From NCBI RefSeq assembly GCF_028554725.1, contig NC_071667.1, forward strand, positions 32,569,501 to 32,633,500: a stretch of DNA of 64,000 nt, in the 5' to 3' direction. This DNA is from Zeugodacus cucurbitae (Eukaryota; Arthropoda; Insecta; Diptera; Tephritidae). Every line of letters begins with the position of its first letter. Position 1 is the stretch's first letter. Positions 21,863 to 31,210 of this stretch are shown in pieces. Below the pieces are notes generated by a model. The model did not search any database. It had not been told where the DNA came from and saw only the letters and a program-made list of their open reading frames with translations. The translations under genes were made by a program, and so were the position numbers.

Positions 21863-22320
21863 TCTCCATTACTTCTTAACAATTTATAAAGAAAAGAGCT
21901 TTTTAGACACAGAACACGAAACACTTGATACATTTAAAATTTTTATAAATTAGAAATTTGTTGAATTTGTAAAGTGCACATAATAGGGCTGTATATATAT
22001 ATATAAATATATGTATTTTATTTTTAAATTAACTTCTTAGCTGTTTTTTCTAAATTAATTTTTTTATGAGTACTAAATTATTTAAATTAAATATTACTTA
22101 TATATTTCTAGTTACTTAATGTTTATCAAATTCAACCTTTATACCATATTGTTTAAAGTTTTTATAAAATATGCCGAAAGCCAGATTAAATATAATGAGG
22201 TCAAATTTTTAATATTTAATTTCTGTGGAGAAAATAATAAGGATTTTTGAAATGTCGAAGTAATTTATTAATTAATTTCCATGTTTATGTGCTTAGTTAG
22301 AAAATTCTAGTAACATATTA
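21863..22320. other. AT-rich, no gene seen (left arm)
   Basis: Contains TATA microsatellite (around 21,993-22,010) and the 3' flank of the arm gene. Mirror 41,371-41,828, where a poly(A) signal follows the gene. Confidence 0.55.
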
Positions 22321-23726
22321 CTAATTAACAAAATCGTGTTTATTAAAATATTTGCATTTGATTGTTTTCCTCTTAATTTCCTTCATCATTTCTTCCAAAT
22401 GGTTCTCTTCTTTATTAATGAGTGGTAGCCATTCTTCAGAGGGCATAACTAACTGTTGATGTTTAAAATGGTCCGATTTTACTGTGCTTTTATTGTAATA
22501 TTGTTTAACAGATATATTATCCTCAATCACGTTTATCAATCTATTAATTTCTTGTAAAAGTTCGTCAATAGAAAACAAAAACACTTCCCAATCATAGTCA
22601 ATATAATAACTGTTCTTACCATGATAAACACTAGTAAAACTCCGCTGTGAATGATTTGCCTGAATATTATACGGTACACATTTTCTCGAATTGATCTCAT
22701 CAGTCAAATCCCCATATCCAAAATTCCATGATAAAAAAGTTGGTTGTTTAAGTTTAGGCAAGAAGTTGGTTTTTCGTAATTCCTCCATATTGGTTTCAGT
22801 ATTAGAAACGCTTTCCTTCAGGCCTGAATCAAAAGAGCCATCAGCGTCAACAGGCAACTTCTTATTTCTTTCCACACAATCTTTACTAACTAATTTTTTT
22901 TAATATCGTTCATGTTCTTTAAATATTTTGTATTTTCGTAATTTGCCAAATAGGTGTTTAAAAAGATATCTCCAGGAATCCTTGGAAGTAGGGTTTGAGT
23001 AGCTGCATTTGAAACTTTTACATAGTCAGTCGTTTGTGCAACGGAATATGATAGAACAACTGAAATTTAAGAAGGAAAAGGAGGAGATATGGTAGAATTG
23101 GTTGATAATAATTGAATGAATAATTACATTGGTCACCATTGCTGATTAATTTAGGTAAGATATCATAGATTTATTAAGATATTTCTATTAGAAAATATAA
23201 CGTGTTTAAATTAAATTTTGCAAATTCTGTTAAATGAGACTAGTAAGGAAAGGATAAGTACTAGTGGAACATAACATTAAATAATTTTGAAATGTTGCAC
23301 TTAGTCCTGCCATAAGTTCCAGACATGAAACCAATGAAAAACACTATTTCAATTCGAGCACAGGAAGTTCAAAACAGCATTCCTCACAATTTTATCGGAA
23401 TATCTGTTCGATATAAAATCAAGTGAGAGCAAACAAATTCCTATATTTGACATATACATATATGGGGACTGGAACAGGTATGCACAATTTGTTAATGAGA
23501 GTTGTAATATTTAATAGCCCTTATTTGTAATGAAAAAATAAGTTATATAAATTTATTACAAGCCTCTTCGTTGTTTCTTTTCTTAGTATAGAACCCATCT
23601 GTTTGAATTTCCATATCCTTAAAAAGCAACAAATCTTTTTGCGTGCCTAAATTAACATCTCTCAATAGCTTTGTTGCTATTTGAAGTGTTTGCAAACCGA
23701 TAGAAGTCTTTCCTGCACGTAAACGT
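22321..23726 (-). pseudogene. Arm gene, left copy: frameshifted
   Basis: Mirror of the right-arm gene: exons 23,726-23,560 and 23,059-22,321 with the same CAG acceptors and T/GTAAT donor. In exon 2 the poly-A run after the DI codons has 8 A here against 9 at right, so the frame hits TAG within three codons; the downstream 184 codons stay open from an internal Met. Residue differences from the right copy include Asp/Glu in PVDADG, Thr/Ile in NKSTVKS and Phe/Ser near the end. Either a decayed duplicate or a sequencing error in a homopolymer; the substitutions are not explained by error alone. Confidence 0.7.
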
Positions 23727-24429
23727 CTGCAACGATATGTATTATATTTTAATTACAAATGCTTATGTGTATAAAAATCATTAAATCAATAACTTAAAAA
23801 CATAGATTTACTTAATACTATATGATTACATCTAACATCTACATACAAAAGCGGACATAATTAATCACAAATCGTTCAGTTTTCTACAAAAACAGTGGCA
23901 TCTTGGAAATCATAATAACTGGATTATAGATTTGTTCTTATGAAATCTTTATTCATATCTTAGGTATTTAGAAATAACAATAATTTAATAAATTAACTTT
24001 CCATTTTATATAAATCTACCAAAATTGCATATTACTTTATTTATTCTAGGGACAAAATTATTCAGACAACTCAAAGTAATGCCATTTAAATCAGGGACCA
24101 TAAATAATGATTATCGTTCCAATTTTTAAGTAAAAATATCAATCACTTAGAATCGTCACACAAACAAAGAGATAACGTCATTGTAATCCTTTTTGGACGA
24201 TCTATCCATTTCCACCATGATTTTTTAAATTCAGATTTTTATGATTTTCATCACCGTTAATGATTAATTTTGAGTAATTTTGCAAAAAATCATAAATAAT
24301 CATCATTTGTGAGCAAAAAAATAAAAAATATAAATAATCATTATTTTTGAGCAAAAAATATCAAATTCATTTTTTGGATTACATGTTTATTATTACGTTT
24401 TTTTGCTACTATTCTTTCATGAAAATATT
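23727..24429. other. No gene; imperfect AATAATCAT repeats (left arm)
   Basis: AT-rich. Between 24,240 and 24,370 the phrase AATAATCATYATTT(G/T)TGAGC followed by AAAAAA occurs twice in tandem, with a partial third, and related ATAAATAATGATTATC lies near 24,100. No coding support. Mirror 39,246-39,948. Confidence 0.5.
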
Positions 24430-25115
24430 GGGATGGCATCTAACATTGTTGGTGTTGTTGATGCTAGTCCAGGGGTATACGAAATTATCTACGACTTCAA
24501 AGTTATGACTGTCAACAGTGACGTCAACAGACGCGAATGCGCCGACTTGCGCCGACTTTGCTTGATGACAGGAGATATTTCGTCATGTCCTCATTCACCT
24601 ACAGACCCATTGGCTTCGCCTCCTTATCCATGCGGGAAAAAGCAGAACAAACGGCGCGGTTGCTGCTTCCGATGATATCAACCTCTTTTCACGGGTCTTC
24701 TCCAAGATTTGGCGCATGATGAATATCTGGTCAGTTGTGGATTTTCATGGTCTAAAGCCACACTGATAAGGTCCAATCAGTTTGTTGACGGTGGTCTTTA
24801 GTCTTTCACACAATACGCTCGATAGAACCTTATAGGCGATATTTAGGAGGCTTATCCCACGGTAATTGGCACAGAATGTGGGATCTCCCTTTTTATGGAT
24901 TGGGCAGAGCACACTGAGATTCCAATCGTCAGGCGTGCTTTCTTCCGACTATATTCTAAAAAGAAGTTGATGCATGCACCTTATCAGTTCTTCGCCGCCG
25001 TATTTGAATAGCTCGGCCGGTAATCTATCGGCCCCCGCCGATTTGTTGTTCTTCAGGCGGGTAATAGTCATTCGAATTTCTTCATGGTCGGGTAATGGAA
25101 CATCTGTTCCATCGT
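24430..25115 (-). pseudogene. RTE RT fragment, inverted piece of a mosaic (left arm)
   Basis: Minus strand reads PDHEEIRMTITRLKNNKSAGAD, ELFKYGGEELIRCMHQLLF, CPIHKKGDPTFCANYRGISLLN and then MRQILEKTREKR, after which it jumps to the YADD-downstream part. Stops are present (for example, within FRI.SEES and FRP.KST). Mirror 38,560-39,245. Confidence 0.8.
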
Positions 25116-25350
25116 TACTTGAATATACTTAAGGCTAATTTAAAAGAAAGCGCTCAAAAGCTAAATCCTTTTTATTTCCAACAGGACAATGACCCCAAAC
25201 ATACTACTCACGACGTGCGTATGTGGATGATATACAATGTGCCTCATATTCTTCTGACTCTGAGCTTGGTAAGCGTGTCAGTAAGCAAAATAGTACCAGC
25301 AAATCACAACTAAGAGAAGTTCTTCAGCGAGAATGGCAAAATATAGGGCA
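25116..25350 (+). pseudogene. Tc1-type transposase fragment wedged between RTE pieces (left arm)
   Basis: Reads YLNILKANLKESAQKLNP, then FYFQQDNDPKHTTHDVRMWM and NVPHIL, and after a frame change ELGKRVSKQNSTSKSQLREV followed by LQREWQNI. QQDNDPKHT contains a catalytic Asp of the Tc1 DDE triad, and RV.K.N.TSK..L..VL..EW..I is the Tc1 C-terminus. The SPDLNPIE segment between them is missing. No inverted repeats, so it is not an independent insertion with intact ends. Mirror 38,325-38,559. Confidence 0.75.
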
Positions 25351-26790
25351 TAGAGATCGAGGAGGAAATCTGGTAACGGATGTCCAGAGCATACTGGGAT
25401 TATGGAGGGAACACTTCTCCGACCTGCTGAATGGCAGTGAAAGTACAACATCAGGAGATGGCGAACTCGATTCCCCAATCGAGACGATGGAATAGATTTC
25501 CATTACCCGACCATGAAGAAATTCGAATAGCAGTTACCCGCTTGAAGAACAACAAAGCGGCGGGGGCCGATGGATTACCGGCCGAGCTATTCAAATACGG
25601 CGGCAAAGAATTGATAAGGTGCATGCATCAGCTTCTTTGTAGAATATGGTCGGAAGAAAGCATGCTCCCATTGCATACAAGGTCCTGTCGAGCGTATTGT
25701 GTGAAAGACTAAAGCCCACCTTCAACGAACTGATTTAGACCTGGAAAATCCACCATGGACCAGATATTCACCATGCGCCAAATCTTGGAAAAGACCCGAG
25801 AGAGAAGAATCGACACTCACCACCTTTACATCGATTTTAAAGCAGCCGTCAACAGCACGAAAAGGAGCTGCCTCTATGCCGCGATGTCTGAATTTGGAAT
25901 CCCCTCAAAACTAATACGGCTATGTAAAGTGACGTTGAGCAACACCAAAAGCTCCATCAGGATCGAGAAAGACCTCTCCGAGCCGTTCGATACCAAACGA
26001 TGTTTCAGACAAGGTGACTCACTAACGTGCGACTTCTTCAAACTATTGCTGGCAAAAATAATACGAGCTGTAGAGCTAAATGGAGAAGGTACAATCTGCT
26101 ATAAGAGTGTACAGCCGCTGGCGTACGCCAATGATATTGATATCATCGGAAGCAACAACCGCGCCGTTTGTTATACTTTTTTTAAAGAAGCGAAGCGTAT
26201 GGGTCTGGTGGTGAATGAGGACAAGACGAAATATCTCCTGTCATCAAATATCTCCAGTCAGCGCACTCGCGAAATCCAACGCAGAATCACTCTTGCCAAC
26301 AGGTGCTACTTTAGACTGAGTAGGCAATTGAACAGTAAAGTCCTCTCTCGACGAACCAAAATCAAACTCTACAAGTCGCTTATCATTCCCGTCCTGCTTT
26401 ATGGTGCAGAAGCTTGGACGATGTCAACATCAGATGAAACAAGATTTATGGACCTCAGAACATTGGCAACGGCGAATACCGCAGACGATGGAACGATGAC
26501 CTGTACGAGTTATACGACGACATTGACATAGTTCAGCGAATAAAAAGACAGCGGCTACGCTGGCTAGGTCATGTTGTCCGAATGGACGAAAACACTCCAG
26601 CTCTGAAAGTGTTCGATGCAGTACCCGCCGGAGGAAGCCGAGGAAGGGGAAGGCCTCCACTCCGTTGGGGGGACCAGGTGAAGAGCGACCTGGTTACACT
26701 TGGAATCTCCAACTGGCGCCGAACTGCGAAGGAAAGAGAGGAGTGGCGCGCTCTCATCGATTCGGCTATAACCTGCTAAACGGTTGAACG
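25351..26790 (+). pseudogene. RTE RT fragment, forward piece of the mosaic (left arm)
   Basis: Starts at GGNLVTDVQSILGLWREHFS, loses the CPIHKKGDP block after SEESM, then runs 25,755-26,531 as a 258-codon frame. The catalytic box reads LAYANDIDIIG: YADD is YAND, losing a metal-binding Asp. A roughly 34-bp deletion after TSDET shifts the frame before KIYGPQNIGNGEYRRR. The end WRALIDSAITC and stop are at about 26,779. Mirror 36,850-38,324. Confidence 0.82.
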
Positions 26791-26799
26791 CCAATCACA

Positions 26800-27485
26800 T
26801 ACATATTAATAAATATTTGAATTGTTAAATTAGAATATAAATTGTATGGTTTAGTTTACTAAAAATTAAAAAATTACTTGTAATTGTAACAATTTTATAA
26901 TAAGTTTAACCTGTTTAAGTTTATGCGATATATATGTGTATCTATCAACATATGTATTTGAATTTTTAATATAAAATAAGTAACATAAAAAACAAAAAAT
27001 CAGTTTTTTATCTGTTAGCGGAAAAAGAGGTAATAGATATCTATGTTACAGGTAACAAACTGCTAACACAAACAATGACCCGTATGGTAAATACATTTGT
27101 TCTGAGTAACATAGTGGTAACACAGGTGCTAACATATGTTTTAGCAGATTTAACATATAGATAACATGCCGAATATGGAAACAAACGATGCCATTAACAG
27201 AGTGTTAGTTGTCAAAGCTTGACAAATAGAGAGCAAATATAGGTGTTATCGTAGAACCACTTATGCAAACTGTAATTAGATAGAGTGAGAAGAGCATTGA
27301 ACGAGTATGGGCACAGTGTTACTTCTTTCCGACGCTTCGAACAAAAGTAACAGACAAATTAATTTTTGCTAATGTTTAGAGCAACATGACGGTAACATAT
27401 TAGCTGAAAATTACTCGTCTTGCAGGGACCATACGGCATAAAATGAAGCACACTTCAATATTTAAAAAAATTACACAAAAAATAA
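26800..27485. repeat. TAACA/TGTTA-rich segment (left arm)
   Basis: Between about 27,040 and 27,400 the pentamer TAACA or its complement recurs more than a dozen times, often as GGTAACA, GCTAACA or TGTTAC, including the inverted pair TATGTTACAGGTAACA. No coding frame. Mirror 36,160-36,840. Confidence 0.6.
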
Positions 27486-27488
27486 AAA

Positions 27489-27980
27489 AACAAGTAAGGA
27501 AGGGCTAAGTTCGGGTGTAACCGAACATTATATACTCTCGCAATTTATTGATGTAATTTTATAAAGATAACACAAGTCGACCCATATATTTGGTATAAAG
27601 TTCAATAGAATAACGAAAATCGTCATAAATAGTATATGGGGACTGAGGTAATTCCTAAACCGATTTCACTCATTTTCACCACCAAGATACAATGGATCGA
27701 AGACTATACGCTCACTTAATTTAATATTACTTATAATTAGGTATATGGGATCTGGGGGAAGTTATGACCCGATTTTTACCATTTCAGGTACAGAGAGAAA
27801 CTGTTATAAGAAAAAAAATTCAGAGGAAATGAATTACATTAAAATATCTGAGGGATTTAGCTATATTTTCGGTGAAAAATTAACCTTAGGCACTGAGTTC
27901 TTCATGTTCGATATCAGGGGCCTTGAAAAGTCATGCCCCGATTTTGACAATTTTTCCACAAGTGATGTCACAGCTCAAAT
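27489..27980 (+). mobile_element. DINE-type repeat broken at the inner palindrome edge (left arm)
   Basis: Starts CAAGTAAGGAAGGGC with the TTCGGGTGTAACCGAA hairpin and stops at GTCACAGCTCAAAT, where RTE sequence begins. The right-arm partner continues another 0.9 kb as an ordinary DINE, so this copy is the truncated one. Confidence 0.85.
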
Positions 27981-28620
27981 CAGCGATATGTTGAAGAACC
28001 TCGCTTTGATGCGGATTGTGGCAAGACGTTCATCCACCGGGGTGAATGTCAGGACTCTGCGACGGAGTCTCTCTCCCACCACAAATCCAACACCAAATTT
28101 GCGCTCCTTTATATGGCCGCTGTAGTAGATGTCACAAGGACCCACCTTCTTCCGTCCTTGTCCCGTCCATCGCACTTGTTGGATGGCGGTGATGTCAGCC
28201 TTGAGTCGTATGAGGACATCAACCAGCTGGGCAGAGGCACCTTCCCAATTAAGGGTCCGGACATTCCAGGTGCATGCCCTTATATCATTATCCTTAAAAC
28301 GTTTGCAGGGGTCGTCATCAAAAGGGGGGTGTCTCATCCGAGGCTTTCGTAGATTTTTCATTGGTACTTCGTTTTTATGTGGTGGGTCCCAAGCCCTACG
28401 CACAACCGCATAAGCGGGCTTCGCCTTCTCACTTTAGCTCGCCTTCAAACGGATGTCTCTTGTCTACCCAGAGGATACTTGGTCTAAAACCGGAAGTCGT
28501 GAGCTGCTTGAACCATGTGGAGAAGAATCATTTCTGGCCACTCCCAAGTGAATGACAATCAAAACTTTCCTCACTTACGTGAACTTCTACACATGATCCC
28601 ATCCTCCTTGTGTGTTTAGC
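27981..28620 (-). pseudogene. RTE 5' UTR and N-terminal endonuclease fragment (spacer)
   Basis: Minus-strand 142-codon frame (28,403-27,975): RACTWNVRTLNWEGASAQLV, ADITAIQQVRWTGQGRKKVG, IYYSGHIKERKFGVGFVVGE, FFNISLI. The glutamate that normally ends AIQEVRW is Gln here, which would remove a metal ligand of the endonuclease. The 5' UTR (to 28,620) is well preserved. The coding part stops at the palindrome edge without a 3' end, so it was cut by the rearrangement. Confidence 0.82.
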
Positions 28621-28724
28621 ACGTCGAAAACAAGTAGTGAAACTGCTACTCCAAAAGTCCGATGTAATTTATTGTACACCTCCGATGCCTGAAAAATATG
28701 TATAGTTGGTTTGAAATAATTAAA

Positions 28725-29870
28725 CAAGTAAGGAAATACTAAGTTCGGGTGCAACCGAAAATTTTATACTCTCACAATTTATTGCTATATTTATACCCTG
28801 AACAGGGTAAGTTTGTCACGAAGTTTGTACCGTTCAGAAGGAAGCGTCGGAGGCCCAATAAAGTATATATATAAAGGATCAGTATGATGAACTGAGTCGA
28901 TTTAGCCATGTCCGTCTGTCTGTATATATACGAACTAGTCCTTCAGTTTTTAAGATATCGTTTTGAAATATTGCAGATGTTATTTTCTCTTCAAGAAGCT
29001 GCTCATTTGTCGGAACTGCCGATATCGCACCACTATATCATATAACTGCCATACAAACTGAACGATCGGAATCAAGGGCTTGTATGGAAAACTTCCGCAT
29101 TTTACTACATATCTGCACGATATTTGGTGTGAGTTATTGTTCATAGAAATAATTTAATCTCCGAAAAAATTGTTCAGATCGGTTCACTATAGCATATAGC
29201 TGCCATACAAACCGAACGATCGGAATCAATGGCTTGTATGGAAAATTTTCGCATTTGGCGTGGTATCTTCACTAAATTTGACATGGATTACTGCTTAAGG
29301 TAATAATATAATCTCCGAAGAAATTGTTCAGACAACCCGGCTAAAAAGAATTAGTAAAATGTTTTCTATTTCTTTACTTACTTTTTCTTACTTTAGATTT
29401 GCTTAAACAAATAGTTACTAAAAGAAATGCACCTGTGAAGGGTATATTAGCTTCGGTACAGCCGAAGTTAACGTTTTTTATTGTTTTATTAAGATAACAC
29501 ACAATTTGACCCATATATTCGGTATAAAGTCCAATAGAAAAACGAAAATCATCATATATGGTATATAGGCAGAGGTAATTCCTGAGGCGATTAAGCTCAT
29601 TTTCATCACCAACATACTTTATATCTAAGAGCTAAGATATTTCATATATTAACCGATTTATAAGCTATTAAGCCCATCGTATTTTTGAAAATCCTATAAT
29701 TAGCTATATGAGAGCTAGGGGAACTTATGACCTGATTTTAACCATTTCTGATACAGAGGCACACTATTAGAAGAAAATGATTTCCTCTGAATTAAATTAA
29801 GATTTCGACAGTTTTTTTACAAGTGATGCCACGGACTCCACAATATCTCTACCAGACGAACGTAAATCGT
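28725..29870 (+). mobile_element. DINE-type repeat hosting a second INE-1-like element (spacer)
   Basis: Starts CAAGTAAGGAAATACTAAG with a TTCGGGTGCAACCGAA hairpin, is interrupted at 28,794-29,475, and resumes with ATTAAGATAACACACAATTTGACC, the phrase that normally follows, to about 29,870. Lacks the distal half. Confidence 0.75.
28794..29475 (+). mobile_element. INE-1-like element of a different subfamily (spacer)
   Basis: TATACCCTGAACAGGGTAAG at the left; GAGTCGATTTAGCCATGTCC and GTCTGTCTG core; repeated GCTGCCATACAAAC(C/T)GAACGATC blocks; ends GGGTATATTAGCTTCGGTAC with AGCCGAAGTTAACG. This is the layout of Drosophila INE-1-type sequences and differs clearly from the GGGCGTGG-bearing DINEs. 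Confidence 0.75.
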
Positions 29871-29928
29871 ACGTCTTTGTCACAGAGTTGCATTTGATTT
29901 TAAATTCAATTTAAAATAAATTGAGATT

Positions 29929-30209
29929 TTATTTTGTATCGTAAATCGATATTAATAAGCGTTTAATCGAGAGCGGCCGGTAAGTTAAATTGATCTGTCT
30001 TAAAAACGCTATAAGGTTTGATATTATCAACTCACCCATCAGATGTGCCCTTGCCTTCCAAGACCATTTTGTGCAGTTATATTCCTTTAAAATACGCTGC
30101 AGCACCCAGTTAAGCATAGTACCGCTCTGTAAAGAGAAAATTTACTATAAATATAAAATAATATCAGTAACAAATTATTACATCCACTCACTTCAAATTT
30201 TCTTTTCAT
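29929..30209 (-). CDS. 71-codon basic protein gene with one intron, unrecognised (palindrome spacer)
   Basis: Minus strand, join of 30,209-30,192 (MKRKFE) and 30,126-29,929. The 65-nt intron has a strong GTGAGT donor and a TTTTCTCTTTACAG acceptor, and the exons join in phase. An in-frame TGA just upstream of ATG fixes the start. The protein is small, basic and probably helical: SGTMLNWVLQRILKEYNCTK, then WKARAHLMGE, and a C-terminal LSIKRLLISIYDTK. No signal peptide, zinc site or known domain was recognised. AATAAA overlaps the stop. A second possible donor (GG/GTGAGT, 30,036/30,035) inside exon 2 could truncate or extend the product. It lies in the unique spacer between facing DINEs. Size resembles the approximately 70-residue Y-linked maleness factor of tephritids as I remember it, but no sequence match can be claimed. 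Confidence 0.7.
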
Positions 30210-30301
30210 ATGAATGGCATTTTGAACGGTTCATTGTAGTACGTGCATTTCTCTCTTATACATACAAAAATTAGGGTTAATGTAACTACCGAGGTTGCCA
30301 T
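30206..30301 (-). CDS. 31-codon upstream ORF overlapping the 71-codon gene start
   Basis: ATG at 30,301 opens MATSVVTLTLIFVCIREK with a hydrophobic start and ends at TGA 30,208-30,206, overlapping the main ATG as ATGA. Such an arrangement would reduce or couple translation of the downstream frame by termination-reinitiation. It may be spurious if transcription starts inside it; no promoter is evident. Confidence 0.4.
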   Translation of the reverse strand: MATSVVTLTLIFVCIREKCTYYNEPFKMPFI

Positions 30302-30389
30302 TTAACTACAAAAAGTTACTATTGTGTATGTGCTGGTAAAAGCTGAAAAACTTTGCATGTGGTGTATGAGTTAGCTCCGTCTTTTAGGG
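30302..30389. other. Short unique stretch upstream of the 71-codon gene
   Basis: Between the gene's 5' end and the next DINE. No TATA box or other promoter element is obvious, so the promoter may lie here or in the DINE. Confidence 0.4.
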
Positions 30390-30703
30390 TATACCTAATA
30401 ACAGGTTTTTCAAAAATTTGGTGGGCTTTATACCTTATAAATCGGTTAGAATGTGGAATATCTTAGCAAAATGAAGTGAGCGTATAGTCTTGGTTATAGT
30501 ATATCTTGGTAGTGAAAATGAGTGAAATCGGGTCAGTAAGTACCTCAGCCCACATATACTATTTATGATGATTTTCGTTATTCTATTGTACTTTATGCCG
30601 AATATATGGGTCAAATTGTGTTATCTTAATAAAATTTCATCAATTAATTGCGAGAGTATAAAATGCTCGGTGACACCCGAACTTAGCCTTTCCTTACTTG
30701 TTT
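30390..30703 (-). mobile_element. DINE-type repeat, distal part (spacer)
   Basis: Contains GTATATCTTGGTAGTGAAAA, ATATGGGTCAAATTGTGTTA, GCGAGAGTATAAAATG, a hairpin reading TTCGGG-like on the minus strand (here GCTCGGTGACACCCGAAC), and the CCTTACTTGTT end. It faces the DINE at 28,725-29,870. Confidence 0.75.
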
Positions 30704-31210
30704 AAATTGTATATGTACTACGCATGTGTTTGAAAAAATTTGACGTATTAAAACTCCTTTTTTTGATTCGTATTCATAATAACAATTTTGCGTTTGTGTT
30801 TTTTTTTTTTGTAGAAGTTAATATTCGAAATATAGGTTTAAAGGGTAAGATTTGCTTTATCGATGAAAGAGTGTTATATCGAAAAATGCCATAGAAACAA
30901 ATTTACCGCAATTGTAGATACATAACCGTTATGTTCACGCATATGTATTAATTTCACCGTATTAGTGTGTATTAAAAAATATTTGGTAATGCTAGCCACT
31001 TTGTCAAAAGGATACATTTTGAGGTTTACTTACCTTTACATTTGTGGTTGCTTTGAATAACAATTACTAACCCTCCAATGATTGGTGACACTGTCGAAAG
31101 AGTGAAGAATATTTATATATTTTAAAATTGATTTGCTAGTATATACACACAAGAAAAAAATAACGTCAGAAGTACTTCTTAATTAAGCGGAAGTTCATAA
31201 TTGTGAAATT
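30704..31210. other. Intergenic sequence upstream of the 102-codon gene
   Basis: AT-rich; includes a poly-T run near 30,800 and the putative 5' flank of the plus-strand gene. No repeat family recognised. Confidence 0.45.

Larger units (their letters stand above)
8756..27980 (+). repeat. Left arm of a giant inverted repeat (palindrome)
   Basis: This 19.2-kb segment reappears in reverse complement at 35,660-55,011. Matching landmarks, such as open frames ending at 10,633/53,077, 13,469/50,241, 17,210/46,480, 22,321/41,370 and 27,745/35,895, give coordinate sums that drift only from 63,710 to 63,640, so order and spacing are kept. Differences are scattered substitutions and small indels, about 1% by eye. 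The outer edge lies in an LTR-element leader near the string TTTGTAAATTTTAA. The inner edge lies inside a DINE at GCTCAAAT. Beyond each edge the two sides share nothing. Confidence 0.93.

Noticed and set aside
25755..26531. 258-codon RT frame as a functional gene
   Set aside because: YAND in place of YADD, missing N-terminal RT block and a private deletion; transposon relic.
29929..30209. Firm naming of the 71-codon gene as MoY
   Set aside because: Only length, basic character and setting agree with what I remember of MoY; no sequence comparison was possible.
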